A stretch of DNA of 5,533 nt from an uncultured Alphaproteobacteria bacterium (GTDB taxonomy: Bacteria > Pseudomonadota > Alphaproteobacteria > Bin95). The translations under genes were made by a program, and so were the position numbers. Numbering within the stretch: position 1 is the first letter of the stretch; every line of letters starts with the position of its first letter. The notes beneath the pieces are model-generated. The model searched no databases and had not been told where the DNA came from. It was given only the letters and a program-made list of their open reading frames with translations. The stretch is taken from positions 1 through 5,533 of the forward strand of contig CAJXVF010000210.1 of NCBI GenBank assembly GCA_913060845.1, in the 5' to 3' direction. Positions 1 through 5,182 of the stretch are shown piece after piece.

Positions 1-857
1 AAGAGACAGAGTCTGCTGCGGGCTCAGCGCGGGAGGCACGGGTTGGTGCCAATGCCCTGGTCGAGCAGGCGCGCACGGCCGTTCAAGCACTGAAAGAGCG
101 TATCGAGGAACGGCTTGACGCAACCCCGGAAGAACTCGCCGAGATCGCAGGCACGGACCCAGAAGCCGTGAGTGGCGACTTGGATGCGCTCGACCGCAAA
201 GTTGAGCGCTTGCGCCGTGAACGCGAAACCATGGGGGCGGTTAATCTGCGCGCTGAAACTGAGATTGAAGAGATCGAATCGCAATCCGGAACCATCCGGA
301 CTGAGCGCGAGGACCTAACCGCTGCGATCGCCAAATTGCGCCGGGGTGTGGCTGAGCTCAGCGGCGAAGCGCGTCAGCGTATCCGTGCAGCGTTCGATCA
401 AATTGACGCTGAGTTCTCCACGCTGTTTGTGCGGCTGTTCGGCGGCGGTAAGGCACGGTTGGCGCTGGTTGGGTCTGATGACCCGTTGGAAGCTGGGCTT
501 GAGATTATGGCCAGCCCGCCCGGTAAATCCCTGCAAACCCTATCGCTTCTCTCCGGTGGTGAGCGTGCGCTAACCGCACTGGCGCTGGTGTTTGCCGCCT
601 TCAAAGTGAACCCAAGCCCAATTTGTGTGCTTGATGAGGTCGATGCGCCTTTGGACGATTCGAACGTCGATAGGCTTTGCACTCTTTTGGAAGAGATGGC
701 CGAGAGTGGACGCACCCGATTCTTGGTCGTAACCCATCACCGCATGACCATGGCGCGTATGCACCGGCTCTATGGCGTTACCATGCCAGAGCGGGGCGTT
801 TCGCAGCTTGTTTCCGTTGATTTTGACGCTGCCCAGGCGATGCGCGAAGCGGTCTGA
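1..857 (+). CDS. smc: Chromosome partition protein SMC, C-terminal part (5' end outside window)
   Basis: SMC is the ATPase that, as a dimer with ScpA/ScpB, condenses and separates bacterial chromosomes. The frame is open from base 3 to the stop at 855-857, giving 284 visible residues of a protein usually near 1150. The first ~130 residues are charged, Glu/Arg/Ala-rich and heptad-like, the end of the returning coiled coil. The MGAVNL motif (231-248), conserved where coil meets head, follows. Then come an FVRLFGGG block, the ABC signature LSGGE (549-563), Walker B with the catalytic DE (633-638) and D-loop DAPLDD, and the switch histidine in VVTHH (735-737). The Walker A part lies upstream, outside the window. 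The true start is not visible; a GTG at 168 is internal and not a start. The head looks intact, with no frameshift. It ends 172 bases before atpI and is probably a separate transcription unit. Confidence 0.96.
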   Translation, partial: ETESAAGSAREARVGANALVEQARTAVQALKERIEERLDATPEELAEIAGTDPEAVSGDLDALDRKVERLRRERETMGAVNLRAETEIEEIESQSGTIRTEREDLTAAIAKLRRGVAELSGEARQRIRAAFDQIDAEFSTLFVRLFGGGKARLALVGSDDPLEAGLEIMASPPGKSLQTLSLLSGGERALTALALVFAAFKVNPSPICVLDEVDAPLDDSNVDRLCTLLEEMAESGRTRFLVVTHHRMTMARMHRLYGVTMPERGVSQLVSVDFDAAQAMREAV

Positions 858-1029
858 GTTGCAGGCGTGAATTACATGCGACAACAGGGCGCCCCATGAA
901 CCGTCTTAGAAGTGGTCCAGAAGCTTGACACTCCTTCGGCTCGCTGCCTAATGTCCGCCCGCTTGGCCGCAGTAGTGGCTGTTTGCGCGTGCTTGTGTAT
1001 TTGAGGCCTTCCATAGGGATGATCGGGCC
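858..1029 (+). other. smc-atpI intergenic spacer
   Basis: No credible gene is present in these 172 bases. They hold a candidate promoter (925-952), a small hairpin in the presumed atp leader (stem 965-970 with 975-980, loop AGTA, two G-U pairs), and the atpI ribosome site AGGGA at 1015-1019. I see no convincing Rho-independent terminator for smc: no stable GC stem is followed by a T-run. Confidence 0.6.
925..952 (+). promoter_or_regulatory. Candidate sigma-70 promoter for the atp F0 cluster
   Basis: A perfect -35 hexamer TTGACA lies at 925-930, preceded by C as is common in alphaproteobacteria. At a 16-base spacing there is CCTAAT (947-952), matching four of six TATAAT positions. TAATGT (949-954, spacing 18) is an alternative. 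The start of transcription would fall near 958-962, giving a leader of about 70 bases before atpI. The -35 is strong and the position is right, but the -10 is weak, so this remains a prediction. Confidence 0.45.
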
Positions 1030-1383
1030 ATGGTCGATGACCAGCTTGATAAACGCCTTAAAGACCTGGGCAAGCGCGTAAGAACAGCCCAAGCGAAGCG
1101 GGCGGAGCGAACCGGGGCGAGCGGCGGTGGTCGTGGCAAACCGGCAGAAGGTATGGCGGTTGGTATTCGTATCACCGTTGAGATGATTGCGGGATTGGCT
1201 GTCGGCGTCTGCATTGGGCTATACGCGGATAAGCAATTGGGCACGGCACCGTGGCTTCTGATACTGGGCTTTTTGCTCGGGGCAGGCGCTTCGTTCGCCA
1301 ATGTGTTGAGAACGGCGCGGGAGTTGGACGCGCGGCAGGCGAGAGAACGCCAGGCCGCCATCGACCGCGCAAGAGATGAATGA
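1030..1383 (+). CDS. atpI: ATP synthase protein I (AtpZ/AtpI family)
   Basis: A 117-residue membrane protein of the AtpZ/AtpI family that accompanies F0 genes. Family members are linked to assembly of the c-ring and to Mg2+/Ca2+ handling, but are not part of the working enzyme. The N-terminal 45 residues are charged, with a Gly-rich stretch at 30-37. Two predicted membrane helices follow at about 46-65 (with the conserved Glu51 inside) and 74-95, joined by the short loop YADKQLGTAPW typical of the family. The C-terminal 22 residues are Arg/Glu-rich and probably helical in the cytoplasm. The ATG is preceded by AGGGA at 1015-1019 with a 10-base spacer. It is the first gene of the cluster, and its stop lies 13 bases before atpB. 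The length is normal for alphaproteobacterial members. Confidence 0.92.
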   Translation: MVDDQLDKRLKDLGKRVRTAQAKRAERTGASGGGRGKPAEGMAVGIRITVEMIAGLAVGVCIGLYADKQLGTAPWLLILGFLLGAGASFANVLRTARELDARQARERQAAIDRARDE

Positions 1384-1385
1384 GT

Positions 1386-1391
1386 GAGGGG
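1386..1391 (+). promoter_or_regulatory. Ribosome binding site that decides the atpB GTG start
   Basis: GAGGGG lies 5 bases before the GTG at 1397, within the 13-base gap after the atpI stop. The next in-frame ATG is codon 44, inside the first conserved region, so the GTG is the only sensible start. Confidence 0.7.
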
Positions 1392-1396
1392 CGACA

Positions 1397-2155
1397 GTGG
1401 CGGCAGCAGCAGACGGACACGGCGGCGGCGGCGGACTTGATCCGCTCCACCAGTTCGAAATCTACCCGATCCTGTCGATCAACATCGGCGGATACGATGT
1501 CTCGTTCACCAATTCCTCTTTGTGGATGGTGATTGCGGCAGTCGTCGCCTATTTGATCATCAGCCGGGGTGTGGGTGCTGGCTCGCTTGTGCCGACGCGC
1601 ATGCAGGTCGTTGCTGAAACACTCTATTCCACCGTCGCCAACATGGTGCGGGACAATGTCGGCGATGCTGGCAAAAAGTATTTCCCTTTCGTCTTCACAC
1701 TCTTCATGTTCGTGCTGTTCGGCAATCTGCTGGGAATGATCCCATATTCATTCACGTTCACGAGCCACTTGGCCGTGACGTTCGCAATGGCTGCAACGAT
1801 CTTCGTGACGATTACAATCATCGGCATTATGCGCCACGGCCTTCACTTCTTCAGCCTCTTCTTCCCAGCGGGCGCGCCTTTAGCGACAGCGCCGATCCTG
1901 ATCCCGATTGAGATCATCTCGTATCTCTCGCGTCCGGTCAGCCTTTCGGTGCGTCTCTTCGCAAATATGATGGTTGGCCATACGCTGTTGAAGGTTCTCG
2001 GCAGCTTTGCCGTGATGATGGGCGCTGCTGGCATCTTGCCACTCGGCCTTCTGGTCGGCATTACGGCGCTAGAATTCCTCGTGGCCGCACTGCAGGCCTA
2101 CGTGTTCACGATCCTGACGTGCATCTATCTGCACGACGCGATCCACCTTCACTAA
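1397..2155 (+). CDS. atpB: ATP synthase F0 subunit a
   Basis: Subunit a forms the two proton half-channels beside the c-ring in the inner membrane. The protein has 252 residues, normal for alphaproteobacteria. After an Ala/Gly-rich tail comes DPLHQFEIYPI (15-25), the usual start of the family. Hydrophobic helices follow at about 43-60, 97-117, 124-145, 162-177 and 187-244, the last region holding two long helices. The essential arginine that faces the c-ring carboxylate is Arg186 in SLSVRLFANMMVGH, equal to Arg210 of E. coli. The channel residues His195 and Glu226 and the conserved Gln233 in ALQAYVFTILTCIYL are present. The start is GTG, supported by GAGGGG five bases upstream. It sits 13 bases after atpI and 39 before atpE. 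All key residues are present and I expect it to be functional. Confidence 0.98.
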   Translation: MAAAADGHGGGGGLDPLHQFEIYPILSINIGGYDVSFTNSSLWMVIAAVVAYLIISRGVGAGSLVPTRMQVVAETLYSTVANMVRDNVGDAGKKYFPFVFTLFMFVLFGNLLGMIPYSFTFTSHLAVTFAMAATIFVTITIIGIMRHGLHFFSLFFPAGAPLATAPILIPIEIISYLSRPVSLSVRLFANMMVGHTLLKVLGSFAVMMGAAGILPLGLLVGITALEFLVAALQAYVFTILTCIYLHDAIHLH

Positions 2156-2194
2156 ACCCTTTCTCAAAATAACGTTTAACTAGGAGTAGATGAC

Positions 2195-2419
2195 ATGGAA
2201 GCAGAAGCTGCAAAGCTGATTGGCGCGGGCTTGGCCGCGATTGGCATGATCGGTGCTGGTATCGGTGTCGGTAACGTTTGGGCGAGCTACATTACCGCCC
2301 TTGCTCGGAACCCAGCCTCTAAAGCCGAAATTGGCGCAAACATCTGGATCGGCTTTGCCGTGACGGAAGCTATTGCGTTGTTCGCGCTCATCGTTGCGCT
2401 GATCGCGCTGTTTGCTTGA
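2195..2419 (+). CDS. atpE: ATP synthase F0 subunit c
   Basis: Subunit c forms the rotating membrane ring that carries protons and turns the F1 motor. The protein has 74 residues in two helices: helix 1 (about 8-33) with the glycine-packing motif GAGIGVG (20-26), the polar loop ARNP (37-40), and helix 2 (about 47-73). The proton-binding carboxylate is Glu58 in AVTEAIALF. The residue after it is Ala rather than Ser/Thr, so the Na+-binding signature is missing and the ring is inferred to be proton-coupled. The strong site AGGAG (2182-2186) lies 8 bases before the ATG, the best ribosome site in the cluster, as suits a subunit needed in many copies. A very stable hairpin follows 12 bases after the stop, and atpF' starts only after 183 bases. 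Confidence 0.98.
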   Translation: MEAEAAKLIGAGLAAIGMIGAGIGVGNVWASYITALARNPASKAEIGANIWIGFAVTEAIALFALIVALIALFA

Positions 2420-2431
2420 TTGAATGACGGT

Positions 2432-2471
2432 CCGCTTGGTCGGGTGCGCGTCGTCGCGTCCGGCCAAGCGG
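2432..2471 (+). terminator. Very stable hairpin after atpE, possible leaky terminator or processing/stability element
   Basis: Arms 2432-2448 and 2455-2471 pair over 17 positions without a bulge: 14 Watson-Crick pairs and 3 G-U pairs, closed by a six-base loop (2449-2454). The outer eight bases, CCGCTTGG and CCAAGCGG, are an exact inverted repeat. The following 13 bases (2472-2484) contain 8 Ts, but broken by other bases, so it is at most a weak terminator. The structure is seen directly. The role is inferred: it could cut transcription of atpF' and atpF relative to atpE, or protect the 3' end of an atpE message, either of which would help make many c subunits per b. Confidence 0.6.
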
Positions 2472-2489
2472 TCGATTGTTCTTTCCGCC

Positions 2490-2579
2490 TTGTAGGGTGG
2501 CTCGCGTTTGCGGCCCGCCAAATCCAAAGCGCTCGCGACTAGAGCAATGGCGCGTAACGGGCGAAACCGCCTGCTACAA
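2490..2579 (+). other. Candidate multi-branched RNA structure upstream of atpF'
   Basis: TTGTAG (2490-2495) pairs exactly with CTACAA (2574-2579). The helix they form is flanked with no spacer by two inner hairpins. One has arms 2496-2505 and 2510-2519 with loop GTTT (nine pairs, two of them G-U, and one C-C mismatch). The other has arms 2558-2563 and 2568-2573 with loop AAAC (six pairs, one G-U). A weaker hairpin, GCTC 2531-2534 with GAGC 2542-2545, could fill the middle. The fold ends 11 bases before the atpF' ribosome site. The pairings are seen in the sequence; that they form in the cell or regulate anything is inference. It is not a tRNA. Confidence 0.3.
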
Positions 2580-2602
2580 CCCATGCTGATAGGGGACTCG
2601 CA

Positions 2603-3100
2603 ATGCCTCAGTTTGATCCCACTTGGTTCATAAGTCAGATTTTCTGGCTCGTGCTGGTGTTTGGCGCGCTCTATTGGCTGATGGTCAAGCGCGCGCTTCC
2701 TAAAGTCTCCAAGGCTTTAGATGCTCGTGCTGAGCGGATTCAAGGCGATCTGGTTCGCGCTGCAAAGCTGCAACGGGATGCTGAGATCACGGCGGAAACT
2801 TATGAAGCCGCTATCGCCAAGGCTCGTGATGAAGCCCGGGAGGCCATTCGCGCCGCCCAGGTCGCGACCGTGGCTGATCTTGATGCGCGTCAGGATGTGC
2901 TTTCCAAGGAACTGGCGGCTCAAGCCAGTGCTGCGGAAGCGCGGATCGCGGAAGCGAGCAAAGATGCGATGGCCAGCGTGCGTGAAATCGCCGTTGGAAC
3001 AGCACAGGCTGCTGCTGGTCACTTGATCGGCGGCAATGTTGATGAAGCCAAGGCCGCAAGCGCGGTTGACGGCATCCTCAACCGCCAGACCACCCACTAG
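2603..3100 (+). CDS. atpF': ATP synthase F0 subunit b' (second b-type stator subunit)
   Basis: Subunit b' pairs with b to form the peripheral stalk that holds F1 still against the rotor. A b/b' heterodimer is typical of alphaproteobacteria, cyanobacteria and chloroplasts. The protein has 165 residues. MPQFDPTWFISQIFWLVLVF is the characteristic b' start, with one membrane helix at about 9-28. A long Ala/Glu/Arg-rich helix (about 30-140) follows, suited to a right-handed coiled coil. The tail from about 140, with GGNVDEAKA, would contact the delta subunit. AGGGGA (2591-2596) lies 6 bases before the ATG. The stop is 21 bases before atpF. It could be confused with b, but the N-terminal motif and the gene order c-b'-b favour b'. 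Confidence 0.95.
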   Translation: MPQFDPTWFISQIFWLVLVFGALYWLMVKRALPKVSKALDARAERIQGDLVRAAKLQRDAEITAETYEAAIAKARDEAREAIRAAQVATVADLDARQDVLSKELAAQASAAEARIAEASKDAMASVREIAVGTAQAAAGHLIGGNVDEAKAASAVDGILNRQTTH

Positions 3101-3121
3101 GCGCGGCTGGGAGCCGAACCG

Positions 3122-3598
3122 ATGACAGAGACACATATCGTCGCCATCGCGCTGGTAATTTTTCTGGCGCTTGTGTGGTGGAAGGGCCGTCACGCCATTC
3201 TTGGCGGGCTCGACAAAAAGATCGCGCAAATCCGCACAGAGATCGATGACGCCGGCAGGCTCCGTGAGGAGGCCGAGCGCCTCTATGCAGAGAATGCCAA
3301 GAAAGCTGAAAATTCTGACGCGGAATCTGCTGCAATCGTGGCCCAGGCGAAAGCCGAAGCGGAACGGATGCAAGCGGACGCCATCTCCAACTTTGAGGCG
3401 CTGACAGAACGCCGTCGTGAGCAGGCCAAGGCCAAGATCGCTCAAGCCGAAGCCGAAGCCATTCGCGCGGTTCGAATTGAAGCGACGCGAGTTGCTATGC
3501 AGGCCGCTCGTGAGATTATCAGGGATGAACTTTCTGGTGATCAGGCTGATGCGCTGCTGAATCAGGCTATCGAAGACTTGCCGCGCCGCCTTAGCTAA
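3122..3598 (+). CDS. atpF: ATP synthase F0 subunit b
   Basis: The other half of the b/b' peripheral stalk. The protein has 158 residues: a short periplasmic end, one membrane helix at about 5-20 (VAIALVIFLALVWW), then the conserved KGRHAILGGLDKKIAQIR segment. A long charged helix follows, rich in Ala-Glu-Ala and Lys-Ala repeats at about 30-135, and a C-terminal part, AREIIRDELSGDQADALL, expected to dock on F1 delta. GGGAG (3109-3113) lies 8 bases before the ATG. It is the last recognisable F0 gene. The F1 genes (atpH-A-G-D-C) do not follow, as expected in alphaproteobacteria, where F0 and F1 are separate clusters. No clear terminator lies in the 32 bases after its stop, so the next gene may be read on the same message. 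Confidence 0.95.
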   Translation: MTETHIVAIALVIFLALVWWKGRHAILGGLDKKIAQIRTEIDDAGRLREEAERLYAENAKKAENSDAESAAIVAQAKAEAERMQADAISNFEALTERRREQAKAKIAQAEAEAIRAVRIEATRVAMQAAREIIRDELSGDQADALLNQAIEDLPRRLS

Positions 3599-3630
3599 GC
3601 GCGTCCAACCCTTCGCTATCAGGAAAAACC

Positions 3631-3843
3631 ATGGCCAAAATTCAGATCGTTCTTAAAGATTCGGTCCACCCGATTGAGATTGAAACCAGCGGCGTTGCGG
3701 CAACACGAATCCTGAACCGCTACACATTATTCATGCAGAACGGCAAACAGGCGAGCTACAAATTCCCGCTGGACCCGCCGATGGCTGGATTCCTGTCGGT
3801 GTCATTTGAGAACGTTCTCGTCGTCGTATTGCAGACGGACTGA
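3631..3843 (+). CDS. Small protein of unknown function, 70 residues
   Basis: I do not recognise this protein. It runs from ATG with AGGA (3621-3624) six bases upstream to a TGA at 3841-3843, 32 bases after atpF and 14 before the epimerase, all on the same strand, so it fits an operon-like row. Codon use looks like that of its neighbours. There is no signal peptide, membrane helix or Cys. The pattern suggests several beta strands: AKIQIVLKD (2-10), HPIEIET (13-19), a middle segment TLFMQNGKQASYKF (32-45), and a hydrophobic end SVSFENVLVVVLQTD (56-70). This would suit a small cytoplasmic beta-rich fold. The PLDPPMAG turn (46-53) stands out as a possible conserved mark. A role with ATP synthase or with the sugar enzyme cannot be told from sequence. 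A chance ORF is possible but less likely given the start site and spacing. Confidence 0.7.
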   Translation: MAKIQIVLKDSVHPIEIETSGVAATRILNRYTLFMQNGKQASYKFPLDPPMAGFLSVSFENVLVVVLQTD

Positions 3844-3851
3844 TCGTCCGT
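3835..3851 (+). repeat. Inverted repeat (hairpin) across the stop of the 70-residue gene
   Basis: ACGGAC (3835-3840) and GTCCGT (3846-3851) are exact inverted repeats with the five-base loop TGATC, which contains the stop codon TGA. No T-run follows, so it does not look like a terminator. It ends six bases before the epimerase ATG, where no ribosome site is visible, so it may influence coupled translation. A six-base repeat can also arise by chance. Confidence 0.4.
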
Positions 3852-3857
3852 TCCGGC

Positions 3858-4871
3858 ATGCCAGGGCCCCGGAAACTCCTCGTTACCGGCGCTGCCGGAT
3901 TTATCGGGTTTCATGTCGCCAATGCGCTCTTGCGCCGCGGCGACATGGTTATCGGCCTCGACAACGTCAATTCATACTATGACCCGAAGCTAAAGCGGGA
4001 TCGCCTGGCGCTGCTGAATGCGACGCCAGGTTTTTCATTTGTCGAAGCGGACATCGCTGACCCAGGCACATTTGATGAGCTGCCTGACGATGTTACCGGC
4101 GTGATTCACTTGGCGGCACATGCCGGGGTCCGGCACAGCTATGAGCATCCGGAAGAATTCATCCCGAGCAATCTAGTTGGCTTTTACAACGCTGCCGCTT
4201 TTGCCGTTGCCCGCAAAGTGGGCCATTTCGTATTTGCCTCCACAAGTTCCGTATATGGCCCTGGTCCGGAGCGGCCCTCAACAGAAGCAATGGCGGCGAA
4301 CCATCCTCTCAGCCTGTATGCTGCCACGAAAAAATCCAATGAAGCGATGGCACACGCGCTCTCCCACATTAATGGTCTGCCAGTGACGGGGCTGCGGTTC
4401 TTTACGGTTTACGGCCCATGGGGCAGGCCTGATATGAGCTTCTTCCGCTTCGCCAAGGCGATCATCGCGGGCGAGCCAATTGATCTTCATAACCACGGCC
4501 AGATGACGCGGGACTTCACTTTTGTGGATGACATCGTTGCTGGGGTGTTGGCTGCTTATAACAAGCCCCCTCAGGTGGATGCAGCATGGGCAGACGCGCC
4601 GTCATCGGGCACGAGCGGTGCGGCACCTTATCGGATTTTCAACATCGGTTCCGAGCGACCCGTTGATCTCGCCACATATGTCGCCGCATTTGAGCGCGCT
4701 ATCGGCAAAAAGGCGATCACACGGAATGTGTCTATGCATCCCGGCGAGGCGCTGGATACCCATGCCGACGCGTCGGCCCTAGCTGCCTGGACGGGCGTTT
4801 CTCCTACAACATCATTGGATGATGGCGTCGCACGTTTTGTCGCGTGGTATCGTGACTACTACAGCGTCTGA
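3858..4871 (+). CDS. NAD-dependent epimerase, probably UDP-glucuronate 4-epimerase
   Basis: An extended short-chain dehydrogenase/reductase that most likely interconverts UDP-glucuronate and UDP-galacturonate for surface polysaccharide or LPS. The protein has 337 residues, normal for the family. Residues 7-17 hold the NAD-binding beta strand and TGAAGFIG (Gly11, Gly14, Gly17). GLDNVNSYYDPKLKRDRL (33-50) is characteristic of the UDP-glucuronate epimerase group (LspL/GAE-like). HLAAHAGVRHS is at 84-94, and the catalytic pair is Tyr154 and Lys158 in YAATK. RFFTVYGPWGRPDM (180-193) and GQMTRDFTFVDDI (214-226) bind the sugar nucleotide. Thr129 stands where E. coli GalE has Ser124. The start is the only ATG near the previous stop, but no ribosome site precedes it; coupling to the 70-residue gene 14 bases upstream is likely. 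UDP-glucose or UDP-GlcNAc epimerase activity is less likely. Confidence 0.9.
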   Translation: MPGPRKLLVTGAAGFIGFHVANALLRRGDMVIGLDNVNSYYDPKLKRDRLALLNATPGFSFVEADIADPGTFDELPDDVTGVIHLAAHAGVRHSYEHPEEFIPSNLVGFYNAAAFAVARKVGHFVFASTSSVYGPGPERPSTEAMAANHPLSLYAATKKSNEAMAHALSHINGLPVTGLRFFTVYGPWGRPDMSFFRFAKAIIAGEPIDLHNHGQMTRDFTFVDDIVAGVLAAYNKPPQVDAAWADAPSSGTSGAAPYRIFNIGSERPVDLATYVAAFERAIGKKAITRNVSMHPGEALDTHADASALAAWTGVSPTTSLDDGVARFVAWYRDYYSV

Positions 4872-4891
4872 CTGGCTGATATGATCCCGCC

Positions 4892-5182
4892 ATGTTGTTG
4901 ATCCCTTGCCCATACTGTGGTGACCGCCCTGAAACGGAATTCTCGTTTGGCGGCGAAGCGCACTTGAAGCGCCCTGACCCGGGCTCTGCTGATGATGCTG
5001 CGTGGGCGGAGCTGTTATTCCTCCGCGAGAATACCAAAGGCTGGACGCGGGAACGCTGGCGCCACGGCGCTGGATGTGGGCGTTGGTTCAATTTGACCCG
5101 CAATACAGCCACCAACATCGTTGGGGATGCCTATGCGATGGGCGCGCCAATGCCTGATTTTCCAAAGGCATCGGGCTCGTGA
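4892..5182 (+). CDS. soxD: Sarcosine oxidase, delta subunit
   Basis: The small zinc-binding subunit of heterotetrameric sarcosine oxidase, the cytoplasmic complex (alpha, beta, gamma, delta) that oxidises sarcosine to glycine and makes 5,10-methylene-tetrahydrofolate and H2O2. The protein has 96 residues, about the usual length. It starts MLLIPCPYCGDRPETEF, with zinc ligands Cys6 and Cys9. GGEAHLKRPDP (20-30) and RWRHGAGCGRWFN (55-67) give the other expected ligands His58 and Cys62. The ending, DAYAMGAP, is also typical. The ATG follows the epimerase stop by 20 bases without a clear ribosome site, again pointing to coupling with the gene upstream. The gene overlaps soxA by four bases (GTGA, 5179-5182). 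The usual neighbour soxB is not upstream in this window. Confidence 0.95.
   Translation: MLLIPCPYCGDRPETEFSFGGEAHLKRPDPGSADDAAWAELLFLRENTKGWTRERWRHGAGCGRWFNLTRNTATNIVGDAYAMGAPMPDFPKASGS

Larger units (their letters stand above)
2420..2602 (+). other. 183-base structured spacer between atpE and atpF'
   Basis: This gap is far longer than the other gaps in the cluster (13, 39 and 21 bases) and has no credible gene on either strand. It holds, in order, the strong hairpin at 2432-2471, a possible branched RNA fold at 2490-2579, and the atpF' ribosome site AGGGGA (2591-2596, 6 bases before ATG). No convincing internal promoter was seen. Confidence 0.7.

Noticed and set aside
876..899. A seven-codon ATG-to-TGA reading frame before the atp promoter, possibly a leader peptide
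   Set aside because: It has no ribosome site, lies upstream of the proposed promoter, and has no regulatory codon pattern.
2490..2579. tRNA-like cloverleaf in the atpE-atpF' spacer
   Set aside because: The arm lengths and loops do not fit: there is no T-loop GTTCRA, no seven-base anticodon loop in the right place and no seven-pair acceptor stem.
2180..2584. A 134-codon open frame on the - strand covering atpE and part of the structured spacer
   Set aside because: It mirrors atpE, shows no recognisable domain, and its extension through the spacer follows from high GC content.
2717..3445. A 242-codon open frame on the - strand opposite atpF' and atpF
   Set aside because: It is Cys/Arg/Leu-rich without family features and crosses two well-supported ATP synthase genes on the + strand; it is a shadow of Ala/Glu-rich coding sequence.
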